NCBI GenBank assembly: GCA_941918925.1
Contig: OW799237.1
Span: forward strand, 56,656,997 to 56,720,996
Length of the DNA stretch: 64,000 nt
From: Phyto melanocephala
Lineage: Eukaryota > Arthropoda > Insecta > Diptera > Rhinophoridae
Direction of reading: 5' to 3'
Positions 1 to 11,214 of the stretch are shown here, in pieces (positions within the stretch are counted from its first letter, which is position 1; every line of letters begins with the position of its first letter). The notes below the pieces were generated by a model, which saw only the letters and a list, made by a program, of their open reading frames with translations, did not search any database and was not told the origin of the DNA. The position numbers and the translations under genes were made by a program.

Positions 1-395
1 CTAACTGCGTTAAAAATACTTGAAGGCGGCGTTTTGAAATGGTATACATTGTATAATTATTGTACTGCGGCGTTATGAAATATGATGTTTTGTTCAAACA
101 CAAAGCAATTGATGTTTTGGAAGTCAGCCTTGATTTTACGAAACTACAAAAAATTTAGTTTTTTCCTTGTGAACAAAATTACCCTTAGGTCCCTTTCTCT
201 ATGCGCTGTCACATATTGTAATAATAATTTCTTTCCAAGGGCAATAATTAATACTATTACTAAACAATTTATTAATTCCATTTTTTTTTTTTAATTTTTA
301 TTTGCGCAAACATGTAAAATAAGTATAATAAGTGTATAACTTTTTTCGTTTTATTATAGTAAACAGTTTTATAATGAAAAAGTAAATAAAAGAAA
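1..395. other. No recognisable gene
   Basis: A+T-rich sequence upstream of the first P-family repeat. Only short chance reading frames are present, and I see no element ends or RNA gene. Confidence 0.5.
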
Positions 396-995
396 ACAAG
401 TTAGAGCACTATATTCGGCCGTGCCGAATCTGATAATACCCTTCACCATCATGTACATAATTATAATCATCCATCGTAGCTTAACCTATATTTTATGTAA
501 AACGACATTTTTTTATTATTTACGACGCCATCCTCGATTTTGAATTTTTACGTAGTTATCTGTATTCTACTAGTCAAGCCCATTCATTTGATACCAATAT
601 TGAGGGGGTTCAAGAAGCTACATTTTAAAATGCCAGATTTGACCCATATATTTTGTGGTGGCGGCCAACATGAGTTTTTTTCGAGTTTTCTATATACAGT
701 AGCAAAGGTACCTATAAATTATTCTATGGCTGAAAAATTTTAATTTTTGGTGGAAAAAATATGGGAAAAACAGAGGCAATTGTGTTTATTTGCTCATATC
801 TCTGAAAGTTATGGGCGAATATTTTCAAAACATTGATACGGACAGGGCTTAATCGACTCATCTATTCATAAGCTTTCAGAAAATATATACTTTTTTGGGG
901 TCGAAAATGAAAATTGTAGAAATTACAAACGGAATGACAAAGCTATATACATATGTATGTCTACCCTTGTGAACCACAGGTGAAGGGTATAAAAA
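396..995 (+). repeat. Dispersed repeat, family P, copy 1
   Basis: Begins with an ACAAGTTAGAGCACT cap followed by a small hairpin (ATTCGGC, loop CGT, GCCGAAT) and then TACCCTTCACC. It ends with a TGAAGGGTATA block that pairs with an upstream TACCCTT. Further copies lie at 12304-13893, 46061-46325, 49618-50740 and 53560-53756, with cap-only fragments at 43480-43536 and 54073-54123. No coding capacity is visible. I do not know a family name; the boundaries come from comparing copies within the window. Confidence 0.7.
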
Positions 996-1289
996 GAAGT
1001 AGGTGATTACACTTTTATTTATCGATTTTATTTTTATCGTGTTTATTTCATATTTAATTTATCAAAATTGAAATTTAAATAAATTGCTAATGTATAAATG
1101 AATATGAGAATATCGTTTGCTATAAAAATGATGAATGTTTGTATGCAAATGAATATTGTAGGTATTTTTATTTATGTTTATTTGCTATACATACATATAT
1201 AATTTAGAAATAATATTAGAAAGAAGGTGACTCTATAATGAAAATATATTTATTTTAAATATTTAATAATTATTATTAAAGTATTTATG

Positions 1290-1320
<31 letters not shown>

Positions 1321-1783
1321 ATACACATTTATATTTATTAATAATACATCTTTTTATATAATTAGACAAACAAAAAATATGCGTAAAAAGAATTTGAAAA
1401 TCAAATTATTTTTGTAAATTAGTTAATATTAAATAAATGTAAAAAGATATGATTTTTGTCTAATGCGATCAAATATTCATGTACATATTTTTATTTTAAT
1501 AAGAGAAGAAATATTCAAATACACTAACTTTATATAAAATAGCATGTCTGTCGGTTGGTCTATATATTATCTACTTCAGTTATTTGTTTTTTTTTTTGTT
1601 TTTCTTAAGTATGCATACTAGAGTGGGTAAATTTATTCGAGACGGAAAATCTTTTCCAGAAAAAACATAGCTCTGGAAAAAATGGAGCATCCGATTTTTT
1701 ACAAGAACAAGATTACTTGCACAAGGTGTTTTTAAATATGTTCTAAATAGTTTTGAAGATATAACGTTGATAATGACAGGAGC
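996..1783. other. A+T-rich spacer
   Basis: No gene or element ends seen. It holds a TA/TG dinucleotide run, listed separately. Confidence 0.5.
1289..1320. repeat. (TA)n(TG)n microsatellite
   Basis: About six TA units run directly into about ten TG units. Confidence 0.9.
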
Positions 1784-1918
1784 AGGGGCTCAATTCTCGT
1801 TCTGTGAAACTGTGAAATGAAAAAGTTTTTGCATAGCAAAGGGTATGGTGGCACCATATGATATTACACACAAAAACTTTTCATTTCATAGTTTCATAGA
1901 ACGAGAATTGATACCCTG
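1784..1918. repeat. Long near-perfect foldback (hairpin)
   Basis: Left arm 1791-1834 and right arm 1868-1910 are inverted copies that match at about 40 of 43 positions, around a loop of about 33 bases. The pairing reaches weakly outward to 1784 and 1918 through an AGGG/CCCT match. It could be a tiny foldback MITE or a hairpin RNA source. No target duplication was recognised. Confidence 0.75.
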
Positions 1919-3103
1919 AACTACAAAAAGTGTCGTAACTTGAAAACAGTGTCATCAGTGTTTAGCGCATCTATAGAAACCCTCTGCCGCCGATATATGT
2001 ACATACATAGATTAATCTGTCATCAATTGCAATAAGGTTTTCTACCAAAGAGCATTTATGTATATTTTAATTATCTTATAAAAATGTTCTCGTTAAAATC
2101 GGTTGAAAAAAGTTTGAAAAATGAAAAATGTTTACATTTTATTTAAAGTTATTACCATAGTACGCAAATCAATCGAATAGATATTAATCATGAATGATAT
2201 TAATTTGAATGAATTAAATTTTCCACAATGTGACGAATAATTCGTTTTGTTTTCCGAATTTTAAAAATAAAAGTTGCGACACAAATGATATTTTAAAAAA
2301 ATTGAAAATAAATTTCTCACCACAATTTAAATATAAAATTCCTTACATGAATCATTCATTCAAAGAACATAATCGATTCACAAATAGAATTTTTATTTTC
2401 CTTGAAGAAACGTTTGTAGCGTTGCCATTGTAGTTTATCATTTTTGTTGTGTTAATGGGAACAATTTTACCATTTTAGGAATTAAAGAATATATTAAAAA
2501 AATTATAATTTTTAGTTAATTTAAATGCAAATTGGTTAAATAATTTATTTAATGCGTGTATCAACGTATGAATCTATGCATGTAAAAGATTAAGTGATCA
2601 ACTAAAAATACAAATAAGGCTTAGGTATAATAAAACAAAAACTATGAATCTGATTTATTTGATTTTTTCTTTTATATTTGTGGAATTTTTACTTGAATCG
2701 TAGATTAGTTTTATAAATAAATGTACATACAATTTTCGTTCTTTTTTATCCCTAAAAGTTTTTGTTATAAAAACATGTATATTCAAAATTATATAGGCGC
2801 CACCGCCAAATGTAGCCGTGCAGCTATGATGGCGTCAAACATCGTATGTATTTCAATTTGGACAGATTTAAGTCGCCAGCCTGCTGTTATTAAATGCTTC
2901 AAGCAACTTAGAAGGCATTGTGATAGGCTTTGTAAAAAATGTGATTGAATCTGTTACACCGATAATGATTGATATAAAAAGAGACACACAACAATGCGAC
3001 GGTATAATACATACAAACACATTTTTACTAATACTACGAAAGGCTTGACAAGTAGTTTGATCGTTTCTTCATCAGCCATTAAAAATTCCTTCAATTTATT
3101 GTC
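1919..3103. other. A+T-rich spacer with possible hAT upstream remains
   Basis: No intact gene. The stretch 2800-2945 is less A+T-rich than its surroundings and lies just upstream of the hAT C-terminal remnant on the same strand, so it may be more of that transposase. I cannot align it confidently. Confidence 0.35.
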
Positions 3104-3280
3104 CCGGCAACACAAGTTTCCGTCGAAAGAGCTTTAAGTGCTCTCTCAATAATATTAACAAAAATGAGATCAAAGCTATCAAAAGATACTACTACTTTGC
3201 TTTTAGTAAAACTTAATAAGAATTTAATTGAATATGTAACAATAAAAAACGAAACCACGGAACAATTACATATGATATAA
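3104..3280 (+). pseudogene. hAT transposase C-terminal (dimerisation) remnant
   Basis: One open stretch reads PATQVSVERALSALS followed by MRSKLSKDTTTLLLVKLNKN and ends at a stop near 3280. This is the pattern of the hAT C-terminal dimerisation region: a P-[AS]-x-x-V-S-[VS]-E-R-x-F/L-S start, an RS/RSKL helix, then an L-L-x-x-K-x-N block. The catalytic part upstream is not recoverable by eye, and no terminal repeats or 8-bp duplication could be tied to it. It is an old dead fragment. Confidence 0.7.
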
Positions 3281-3486
3281 TATTTATTTTTATATATTTT
3301 GTTTTTATTTAGACTCACATATATATTTTTTTTGAATTACTGCCCGATGAATAAATAAAAATTAAACTAATACAAATCAATAAATTTGTTAAAATTTTAT
3401 TATGAGAAAGCAATACTTCTTAATTGTGAGTTGGTTTTTTAAACTGCTAAGCGGTACACAAACATCATACAAACATTACACGTATA

Positions 3487-3829
3487 CAGTCGGATTCGGG
3501 TAAGGGAAATTGATAATTGTAGGATTAATTTTTTTGGCTTATGCAAGATTTTCATTAATAAAAAACTTTGTTTTAAACAAAATAAGAGAAAATGTTGCAC
3601 TACAGTGCAAAAAATTAGCTGTAGCATTTTATTTCGTCGTATATTAATAAGTAATTTTTTCTACTAAGCAGTGTTTGCTTTATTTAAGTTTGTAGCTTTA
3701 AAAACATAAAAGCTGTAAAACTGATTTTCCCTTAAGCGAACTCATTTTCTTTAAAATATAGTAAAAATATCTAATTGTAGTTAAGTGATTTCTTCAATTA
3801 AACGGCGGCAGCTTAACCGAATCCGACAG
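3487..3829. mobile_element. MITE with TA target duplication
   Basis: Ends are CAGTCGGATTCGGGTAAG on the left and, inverted, CTGTCGGATTCGGTTAAG on the right. TA lies directly outside both ends (3485-3486 and 3830-3831). The 343-bp body has no transposase. A TA duplication and terminal CA/CT fit a Tc1/mariner-type non-autonomous element; the family is unassigned. Confidence 0.7.
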
Positions 3830-5158
3830 TATTACATATTTTTCTATACACACATTTTTTTATGTGGCGCCAAAGGGATGATTCCTTGCAAGGGATGATT
3901 TTCACATACATATACCTTTTTATTGATGTCGTTTGTTTTTTAGGTATTGTTGTTGTTAAAAGAGGCATTGTGTACAGTGTGACACACAACTTTTTACCTA
4001 TAGGCGCTTGACATATGCTTATATATAAAGTAGCTTTTATACCGAGTTTCAATTTAAGACAAACAAGGATTTTTACTTTACTGAGTAAAAAAAATTAAGA
4101 ATATAATGAATTTTCTGTTTACATTTTCAGGTATATATGTTTATATATGTATTTTGCTAATACGCATATCCTTTTAAGACTTTACCTATTTATATAAATG
4201 CCTAATTATTTTATTAGACCTATAAAGTTGTTTTTCTTGCCCGCATCTTTAAATCAATTATAATTAAATTTGTGAGGATAAAAATATTATATATGTATGT
4301 ATGGATATTTAAAATATAATATTTATACACGATACAGCTATTTATATACATATAAGCAAAATTCAATCTATGAAGAACGCATTGTGTTGTTTAAATTATT
4401 ATGATTGCTACTGTACATTATTTAATGTTAAGATTTTTTCATACCACAAACAACAACAAATAAAAAGAGGAAATTTTTAAAACAAATTATTCGTTTTTGA
4501 TTAATTTTGCTTAGAGTGAAATATATTAAATTTGTGAGAGGAATGAAACACGACGAATTTTAAAAATAAAAATTGTATTGCAAACGAAATCAATAAAAAA
4601 AAATATTTTTATATTATTTGCGAAAAGAATGAAAAAAAAAAAATAATAAAAATACTAAATAGAATTTGACTCACAACTTACACAAACATAATTTTTTGCG
4701 TACTATGGTTATTACTTAATGGGAAATATTGTTTCGAATTTTCCGTAGTTTACGTTTTTGCTATACTCTTTGTTAGAAAAAAAAAATAAAATAAAAATTA
4801 CCCATCATAATACATATACATATGTATGTACGTCTAATAATAATATATGGGTGTGTGAATTACAAAAATTTATACAAATTATTAAGGCTCAACTTTCATG
4901 TGCATAAGCTGACTGAAGCAGTATGCTTATACATAAAAATCATATGTGCAAAACCACAATACACTTGTCAAATGTCATTTTCTTTAGCAAAGGGCCAGCT
5001 GTGGTTAGGTTCTCTTTATTTATGTAATTGGAAAGAAGTCTTTCACATCATATTATTAAGTAAATATTCCTTTAACTGTACAAAAATGTAACAGAAGATG
5101 AATTTACCTCTTGGAAGAAAATTTCGTACGGGAAATGCTTTTTATAAATTATTTATAT
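3830..5158. other. A+T-rich spacer
   Basis: No gene, RNA or element ends recognised. The open frame at 4822-5091 has A+T-rich composition and no family resemblance, so I do not call it. Confidence 0.5.
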
Positions 5159-5485
5159 CAGAGCTATTCAATCTTTTTGGCTCGTGTACCACTAAATTCA
5201 CGACAAACTTTTCGCGTACCACCAAAAAAAATATAATGTAAACAATTTTAAAATTTTTAATCTATTTTATTTATTAATAATAAAAAACAATAAAATTTAA
5301 AAAAAATAATAAAATTACAAAAAACATAAGAACATGTACATTAAATGTATACTTTTAGGATGATTTTTCTTTTTGTTTCCAATTGCAAAATAGAAATCGT
5401 TAAAATTTTAAAAGAATTCGCGTACCAACTGGAAATTTTTCGCGTACCACCAAGTGGTACGCGTACCATAGGTTGAATAGCACTG
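5159..5485. mobile_element. hAT-type MITE (CAGNGCTATTCAA ends)
   Basis: Left end CAGAGCTATTCAATC and inverted right end CAGTGCTATTCAACC are flanked by a perfect 8-bp direct repeat ATTTATAT (5151-5158 and 5486-5493), the hAT signature. The 327-bp body repeats the motif CGCGTACCA(C) near both ends, probably subterminal transposase-binding sites. No coding sequence. Confidence 0.88.
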
Positions 5486-6086
5486 ATTTATATAAATAAA
5501 CACACAGAGAGAAACGCATGACTTATCGATAAGATTTAACAGTAGGTTAAGCCAGCTTATACCTATAACTGAGGCAAATTTATTCATCAGGTGTTCTTGA
5601 TTCGTCAGCTGACTATTTTTTCCTTCACTTTTTTTAAACTTTACCTGTCAAAGTCCATGGTTACAAAACACATCTCTCTCTCTTCTCTAATTTGTGTTAA
5701 ATGGCAAACTTCATATAAAAAAATATAACGAAAAAATTCCCTCCAAACTGCGATTATCTGATAAATAAATATGGATTGCCCTATAACAGTTGGGCTTTAT
5801 TTATTAAAATACATTATGACATTTACGGTATATACTGTGTATGAATTTTTTAATACATATTTATATAGAGATTACATACAATGGCATTTTCCATTCATTA
5901 TAATTGTTTTTGTTTTATTTATATTTACTGAAGACGTTTTCCATTTGTAATTATCTGATTACTGCATATGCTGCTTACTTTCTTCGACAGTGCCATAAAA
6001 CAAAAAAAAAAAAAAAAAACATAGTTCCGCGTAAAATGACTTTAAAAGCTTAAAGACATTTTAATATTATCTCAAATATATAAAAT
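5486..6086. other. Unannotated spacer
   Basis: No gene seen. A run of 20 A's occurs near 6001. Confidence 0.5.
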
Positions 6087-6582
6087 TCTCGTGTCGTGGT
6101 GTTTGTGATTTAACTCCTCCGAAATGGCTCAACGTATTTTTAAAATTGTTTGTGCCTATCGGGTTTGAGAATAGGTCAACATCTATTTTTCATACCCCTC
6201 AGCGCCACTCTTTTTTACGCCTCATCAGGTAGGCCATGCTGCTGGACAGATCTTCTTGAAATTTTCACATAATATAGACTCTGGTATTATTAATAGGATA
6301 GTTTTTTTACCACGCCCACTTTTATAGTGCAGTACAGTAGGTAGAAAACAAGAAGCAAAACAAAGAAGTAAAAGAAATACCTAAACAGTGCTTGAACAAT
6401 AAAAATAACAATCTATGAACTAAACGGCGTTTCAAGAAATTATAAAATAAACACAAAAAAAAAGTGCATAAATTGCAGTAAAAGAAACAACGAATAGCAG
6501 TGAAAAACAAATAAAAACACAAACGACTTAACGTACTTAACATTTTTTGAAATTAGCTTTAAATTAAAACAAAAGCGTGTAC

Positions 6583-7937
6583 CAAGGCATATCCATAAGG
6601 TACTCGTATCCAATCAGCTGACTGTTTTTTTTTTTTATGTACATATTAGTTTCGTTCGAGAACTCACAAATTTGTACGAATTTGTACAAATTTTTACTGC
6701 ATTTTACGAAATTGCGTTCGTTTACACAAATTTGTAATAAATGAGAGCACAAATAGAGAGCGAAAAGTGACAGTTCTTGACTGAGTATTTGCAAATTTTT
6801 ACAACAGAAATTTCTTGTAGTAAGATTTAGCAAAACCAAAAAACATATGATTCAAAAGATAAACAAACAAAAGTAAGCAAACAAAAAGTATACAATTTGT
6901 GAAAAAAATATTAAAAAAAGGAAAATCCAAACAAAAGTGCTAAATATTATTAAATTTAAATTGTTTGTGAAATAAAGTTAGTTAACAATGTGTACAGATG
7001 AAAGAATGGAACTGCCTGAATCTGGCGCAGGTATACATACTTAAATACATATTTGCACAAATGTATGTATGTACATAGTTCCCATTAAACTTTATTTATT
7101 TGCCATCAGCTGTTGCTTCAATCTTACGAATTTTTACAAATGTCTGTTCGAGTACTTTTTTGGACAAATTCTCTTTTTGAGAGTAAAATTTTCAATTTAC
7201 TAAATAATTACTCATTTACTACAAAGTGCAGTAAAAGTACTCGAACGAACCTATTATAAGCGTTACCAAGGCATATTCATACAGGTATATGCAACGGCGA
7301 ATTGATACAACAAAGCAAATTTTTAGGGGATTTTTTCTTTCAAGGCCAGTTTGTATAACAAGGATGGAAAAGTTGTTTTTATATGTTTAATTCAATAAAA
7401 TTTTATTAAAAAAAGGATATGTGCTTGTGAAGCACATTATAAATGGTGCAAGAACAACAAATATACATAAATTTGGTAAATTTATTATCATAAAAAGCAC
7501 AATTAAGTTAAATGTTTAATTCGGAATCCAAAATCTAATTTTCCATTCCTTCATTAATAAATAGAATAAAGGAGAATTCAACAAAATTAGACATTGTGTT
7601 TCCCCATCATCATGTGCTGATAATTTCACCTGTATGAATTCGCTTTGAACGTTGCCAACTTTTTTTAAAAGTCATGCCTGCAGTTGTCAAACTTAATTTT
7701 TTTAATTTAATTATACAACAAATAATTCGCAATTTCATTTGGTTTAAAACATTTAAAAAAATACAAAATCGTGAATAAAAAGTTTTCGCTTTAAAGTTTT
7801 TTAAAAGTTAATCAAATTTAAGAAGAAAATAAAAAAAATTGTTTGACAAATGCCGGCATATATACAAAAACAAAATACATGTGTTTTTTATTGTTGTGTT
7901 TGTTGCCGCGATGCATATACCTTATGGATATGCCTTG
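6583..7937. mobile_element. hAT-type element, CAAGGC ends, 8-bp duplication
   Basis: Perfect 20-bp terminal inverted repeats CAAGGCATATCCATAAGGTA are flanked by a perfect 8-bp duplication GCGTGTAC (6575-6582 and 7938-7945). The interior holds a second, related element (7267-7647) and an inverted pair around TTCGTTCGAG (6653-6662 and 7239-7248), perhaps a third insertion. At 6988-7030 a short ATG frame ends at a good GT donor context (GGCGCAG/GTATAC), which could be a remnant first exon. No transposase domain is visible. Confidence 0.85.
7267..7647. mobile_element. hAT-type MITE nested in a relative
   Basis: Ends CAAGGCATATTCATACAGGT and, inverted, CAAAGCGAATTCATACAGGT. Flanking octamers AGCGTTAC and AACGTTGC match at 6 of 8 positions, a decayed duplication. 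The interior is similar to the copy at 36680-37021, including AACGGCGAATTGATACAAC near the left end. It sits inside the element at 6583-7937, whose ends are related, so one family member has jumped into another. Confidence 0.75.
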
Positions 7938-8058
7938 GCGTGTACGAGTTTTTTAAATATACGCGTTTTAATATTGTGAAAGGTAAAAAAAGAATAAGCA
8001 AACGAAAACAATATTGTCACTATTTTTCACCAATAAGTATTTTAACTTGATTCTTGCA

Positions 8059-9222
8059 ATGCCAGCAAGAAGTAAAGGGGCCAATGTGAGTTGTCGAACA
8101 AGCCACTCTAAAGACGAAGAGCACAAAGAACAGACAACAAAATCCAACAAAACAATGCAGAGGTGCATGTGAGCATGGCGCAGTTACGTGAATCACAGTC
8201 GCAAGAGGAGCGAGATGGACGAACTCAGCAAAGACAGTTAAATCATACGTAGAGGAATTGACCAACGACGCCAACAAGTTCTTTGAGCGATTACATCATT
8301 TTTTATTTCTTCGACTAGCATTCAAGTATGAGCCTGGTGTTGAATATTACGCTCATTCCAAAGTAGTTATTGGTACTTTGGACAAGAAATGCCCGCATTG
8401 TCATGCACTTAAATTTAAAAATTAATCCATCCGCTGAAACTTTCTCAAAACAACTGTTCGATATTTGCGATGGAAAGGTTGCTGAACATAAAAATAGTTG
8501 ATGCATAAAATTACAGACGGATTTCTGCACAATCATCAACTCGCAAAATATTCTCATCGATCACATATTTCGCGACGTACACACACAATATAAAAGTCAA
8601 AGTGGCTGGCAGAAAGAGCGATTTTGGCAGAAAAAATGTGGACGTCAATGGATTAAATTTTGAGATACAATAGTCCGACCAAGCTGTAAAATATACGGTT
8701 GAATTTTTTAATTCATTGGATTTGCCAGGCATGACACCTAGATCTCCGATTATTTTGCTTCGTAATTTAAACCCACCACGGCTGTGTAATGGCACAAGAT
8801 TAGTCATTAAAAAATTAATTAAAAACACTATCCTCCATACCTAAACAAGAGCGTTGAGCGTCAAGCGTTGGAGTTTTACATGTGTTTTGTTTTTGTTACA
8901 AAAACAAAATATTGAAGTCCACATTTTGAATGGAAAGTTTCAAGGCGAAAATATATTGCTCCCACGAATCCCTATGATTCCTACAGATGCGCCAATTGAA
9001 TTCAAACGCATTCAATTCCCAATTATATTGGCATTTGCAATGACGATCAATAATTCACAAGGCCAAACGTTGTCTGAATGTGGCTTAAATTTGAAAATAC
9101 CATGCTTTTCCCACGGACAACTATATGTGGCATGTTCTCGCGTGGACAAACGATCCTGTTTGTTTGTATTGGCTAAAGACGGACTAACCAAGAATATTGT
9201 ACACTCTATTGCGCTGAGATAA
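8059..9222 (+). pseudogene. Helitron RepHel protein, N- and C-terminal remains
   Basis: The N-terminal part can be read in pieces. A start MPARSKGANVSCRTSHSKD at 8059 is followed by MAQLRESQSQEERDGRTQQR (frame change), then EYYAHSKVVIGTLDKKCPHC near 8340-8400, the usual Helitron N-terminal Cys/His region. The large middle (Rep nickase and most of the helicase) is deleted. The C-terminal part resumes near 8690 with EFFNSLDLPGM, LRNLNPPRLCNGTRL, then IILAFAMTINNSQGQTL and HGQLYVACSRV at 8935-9222, the last PIF1-type helicase motifs. A foreign segment at about 8838-8908 interrupts it. It is dead, with several stops, shifts and a major deletion. Confidence 0.88.
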
Positions 9223-9487
9223 TAATCTTCATTTTATTCAACTGTCATAATAAATATTAAAAATGGGTACAGTTTTTCTTTTTTTGATGTTTAGATAGCT
9301 ATCAATAATTGTAATTTAAAATATATTCGTTACTTTAATAAAGAAAAATTTATTAACCTATATAAAGCATACTTTCGTTTTCTACAACGCTTTCGATTAT
9401 AAGTACATCCCCACACACTAGTAAAAACTAAAAAACTATTTTCTAGAAATAATTTATATGGCAAAACAACATTTGGCGGGCCAGCTA

Positions 9488-10354
9488 TTATGTTTAAAGG
9501 AGTTTTTTATATTTAGCATTATATAATATATAATTTAATTCAAGCATGGTTTTTAGATATTCAAATATAAGAAAAATGGCTGTAACTTCTAAAGCGTTAG
9601 CAATTTAAGAAACAGCATGAAAATTCTTAAACAGTTTAATCTGAAGAATGCGCATATTTTGATTTATAACACTATTGAAGTAAATAAGAGATATGCTTAT
9701 GTAATGACAACTTTACAGTTTTCAGTATGTGTGTTAGTTAGTAAAACTCCATTGTTGTGTCTTGTCCTAAGTTCCGTATTGTCATAATGTCGCTTTGTTT
9801 TCTAAAATTATAAAATAAATGAAAAGTATTGCATTGTTTATTGTAAAATTTTGAAACCTTTTGAAAATATTGAAAATTTTTGAAATTATGGCAATACGGC
9901 ACTTAGGACAATGTTTACGTTCTTAAGATATTAATTTATTTTCTAGACACTATTTCGTTACAGAAAGTTACGGTACTTATTAGATAAAAAATAAAATGTT
10001 TTATTTATGTGACAGAATTTGTCAGATGACGATGATGATACAAATTTACTAATTCTACAATAAGTAGTATACATAAACAAATGTATATACATACATAATA
10101 CTAATATAATATCAGTTTATTTTCTTCTTCGCAACAATATACATACATACATTTTTAACATTTTCACATGTATTTCGTTCCTAGTGTTTTATTATTATTA
10201 TTATTTTTTTTTATTATTTTAGGATTTGGAATTATATGAAAATTTAACCGCGTTTTAGCTAACTGTCTATTTAGATTTATTAATTTTAAATTTCGCATGT
10301 AAAACGTACCTACAAGTGGAAAATTATAAACAAAAATATATAAAAGAGCTTCCT
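9488..10354. other. Downstream flank of Src42A with one MITE
   Basis: Apart from the foldback at 9762-9912, I see no gene. On the minus strand this would be 3' UTR or downstream sequence of the kinase gene. TTTATT runs near 10187-10215 would read as AATAAA-like signals on the minus strand, but the region is too A+T-rich to choose one. Confidence 0.4.
9762..9912. mobile_element. Small MITE/foldback
   Basis: Inverted ends TTGTCCTAAGTTCCGTATTG (left) and TTGTCCTAAGTGCCGTATTG (right, inverted) enclose a 150-bp A+T-rich body. No clear target duplication, so the superfamily is not assignable. Confidence 0.6.
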
Positions 10355-10531
10355 TTACTTGTAGTTTTTCTTGAGAGCTGTTGTTGCTGCCGATTGCATT
10401 GCAGTTGATGGTTTAGTTAATTTAGCATTTTTAGCTATTACTGTTGTAGGTATTGGAGAGGAGACTGTATGTGTTATAGTGTTTCGTGATTTTATGGGTG
10501 CCTGTTGTTTTAAAGAAGAAGCATAAAGCAT
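10355..10531 (-). other. In-frame 58-codon ORF after the Src42A stops
   Basis: The kinase frame ends TAC TGA TAA, and the next in-frame codon is ATG. The frame stays open for 58 codons to TAA at 10355. The predicted peptide is polar and Ser/Thr/Ala/Lys-rich with no domain. The stretch is less A+T-rich than its surroundings, as conserved 3' UTR can be. Two stops in tandem argue against readthrough. It may be plain 3' UTR with a chance frame or a downstream ORF. Confidence 0.25.
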
Positions 10532-10534
10532 TTA

Positions 10535-10743
10535 TCAGTAAGCTTGTGCCTCTTTGTAATCACTCTGGTCCGATGTAAAGAAATCTTCCAACTTCCATTG
10601 TAAGGTCTCAAATGTTGGTCTTCTCATGGGATCTTTGTGCCAACACTCCAGCATGATCTCATAAAGCCTTTGGTCGCAATTGGGTGGCTGAGGCATACGA
10701 TAGCCATGTTCGACTTGTGTTAGTACTTCTGCGTTGGTCATTC
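10535..10743 (-). CDS. Src42A, last coding exon: kinase C-lobe and tail
   Basis: Encodes the end of the tyrosine-kinase domain and the C-terminal tail. It begins with two bases completing a Gly codon, then [16 protein letters not shown]. It includes [13 protein letters not shown], the Trp and Arg of kinase subdomain XI, and ends [12 protein letters not shown] followed by TGA TAA. The Tyr seven residues from the end (SDY) is the position of the Csk-type inhibitory phosphosite in Src-family kinases, so autoinhibition should be conserved. The acceptor at 10744-10745 reads AG after a pyrimidine-rich stretch. The intron upstream is only 77 bp. Confidence 0.97.
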
Positions 10744-10806
10744 CTAAGGATTGGACACATAATTGTTTATTAATTATTTTTGGTTTTCTAAGGCTTAAAT
10801 AAATTA

Positions 10807-11214
<408 letters not shown>

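Larger units (their letters stand above)
6087..9487 (+). mobile_element. Helitron relic carrying Rep/helicase remains
   Basis: Starts near TCTCGTGTCGTGGTGTTTGT. The next part, an AACTCCTCCGAAATGG stretch and then CATACCCCT, resembles the leader of insect Helitrons. The gene remnant at 8059-9222 and a tail near GGCGGGCCAGCTA at about 9470-9487 follow. The expected CTRR end appears damaged. It was split by the hAT insertion at 6583-7937. Boundaries are approximate; the coding remnant is the firm evidence. Confidence 0.7.
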
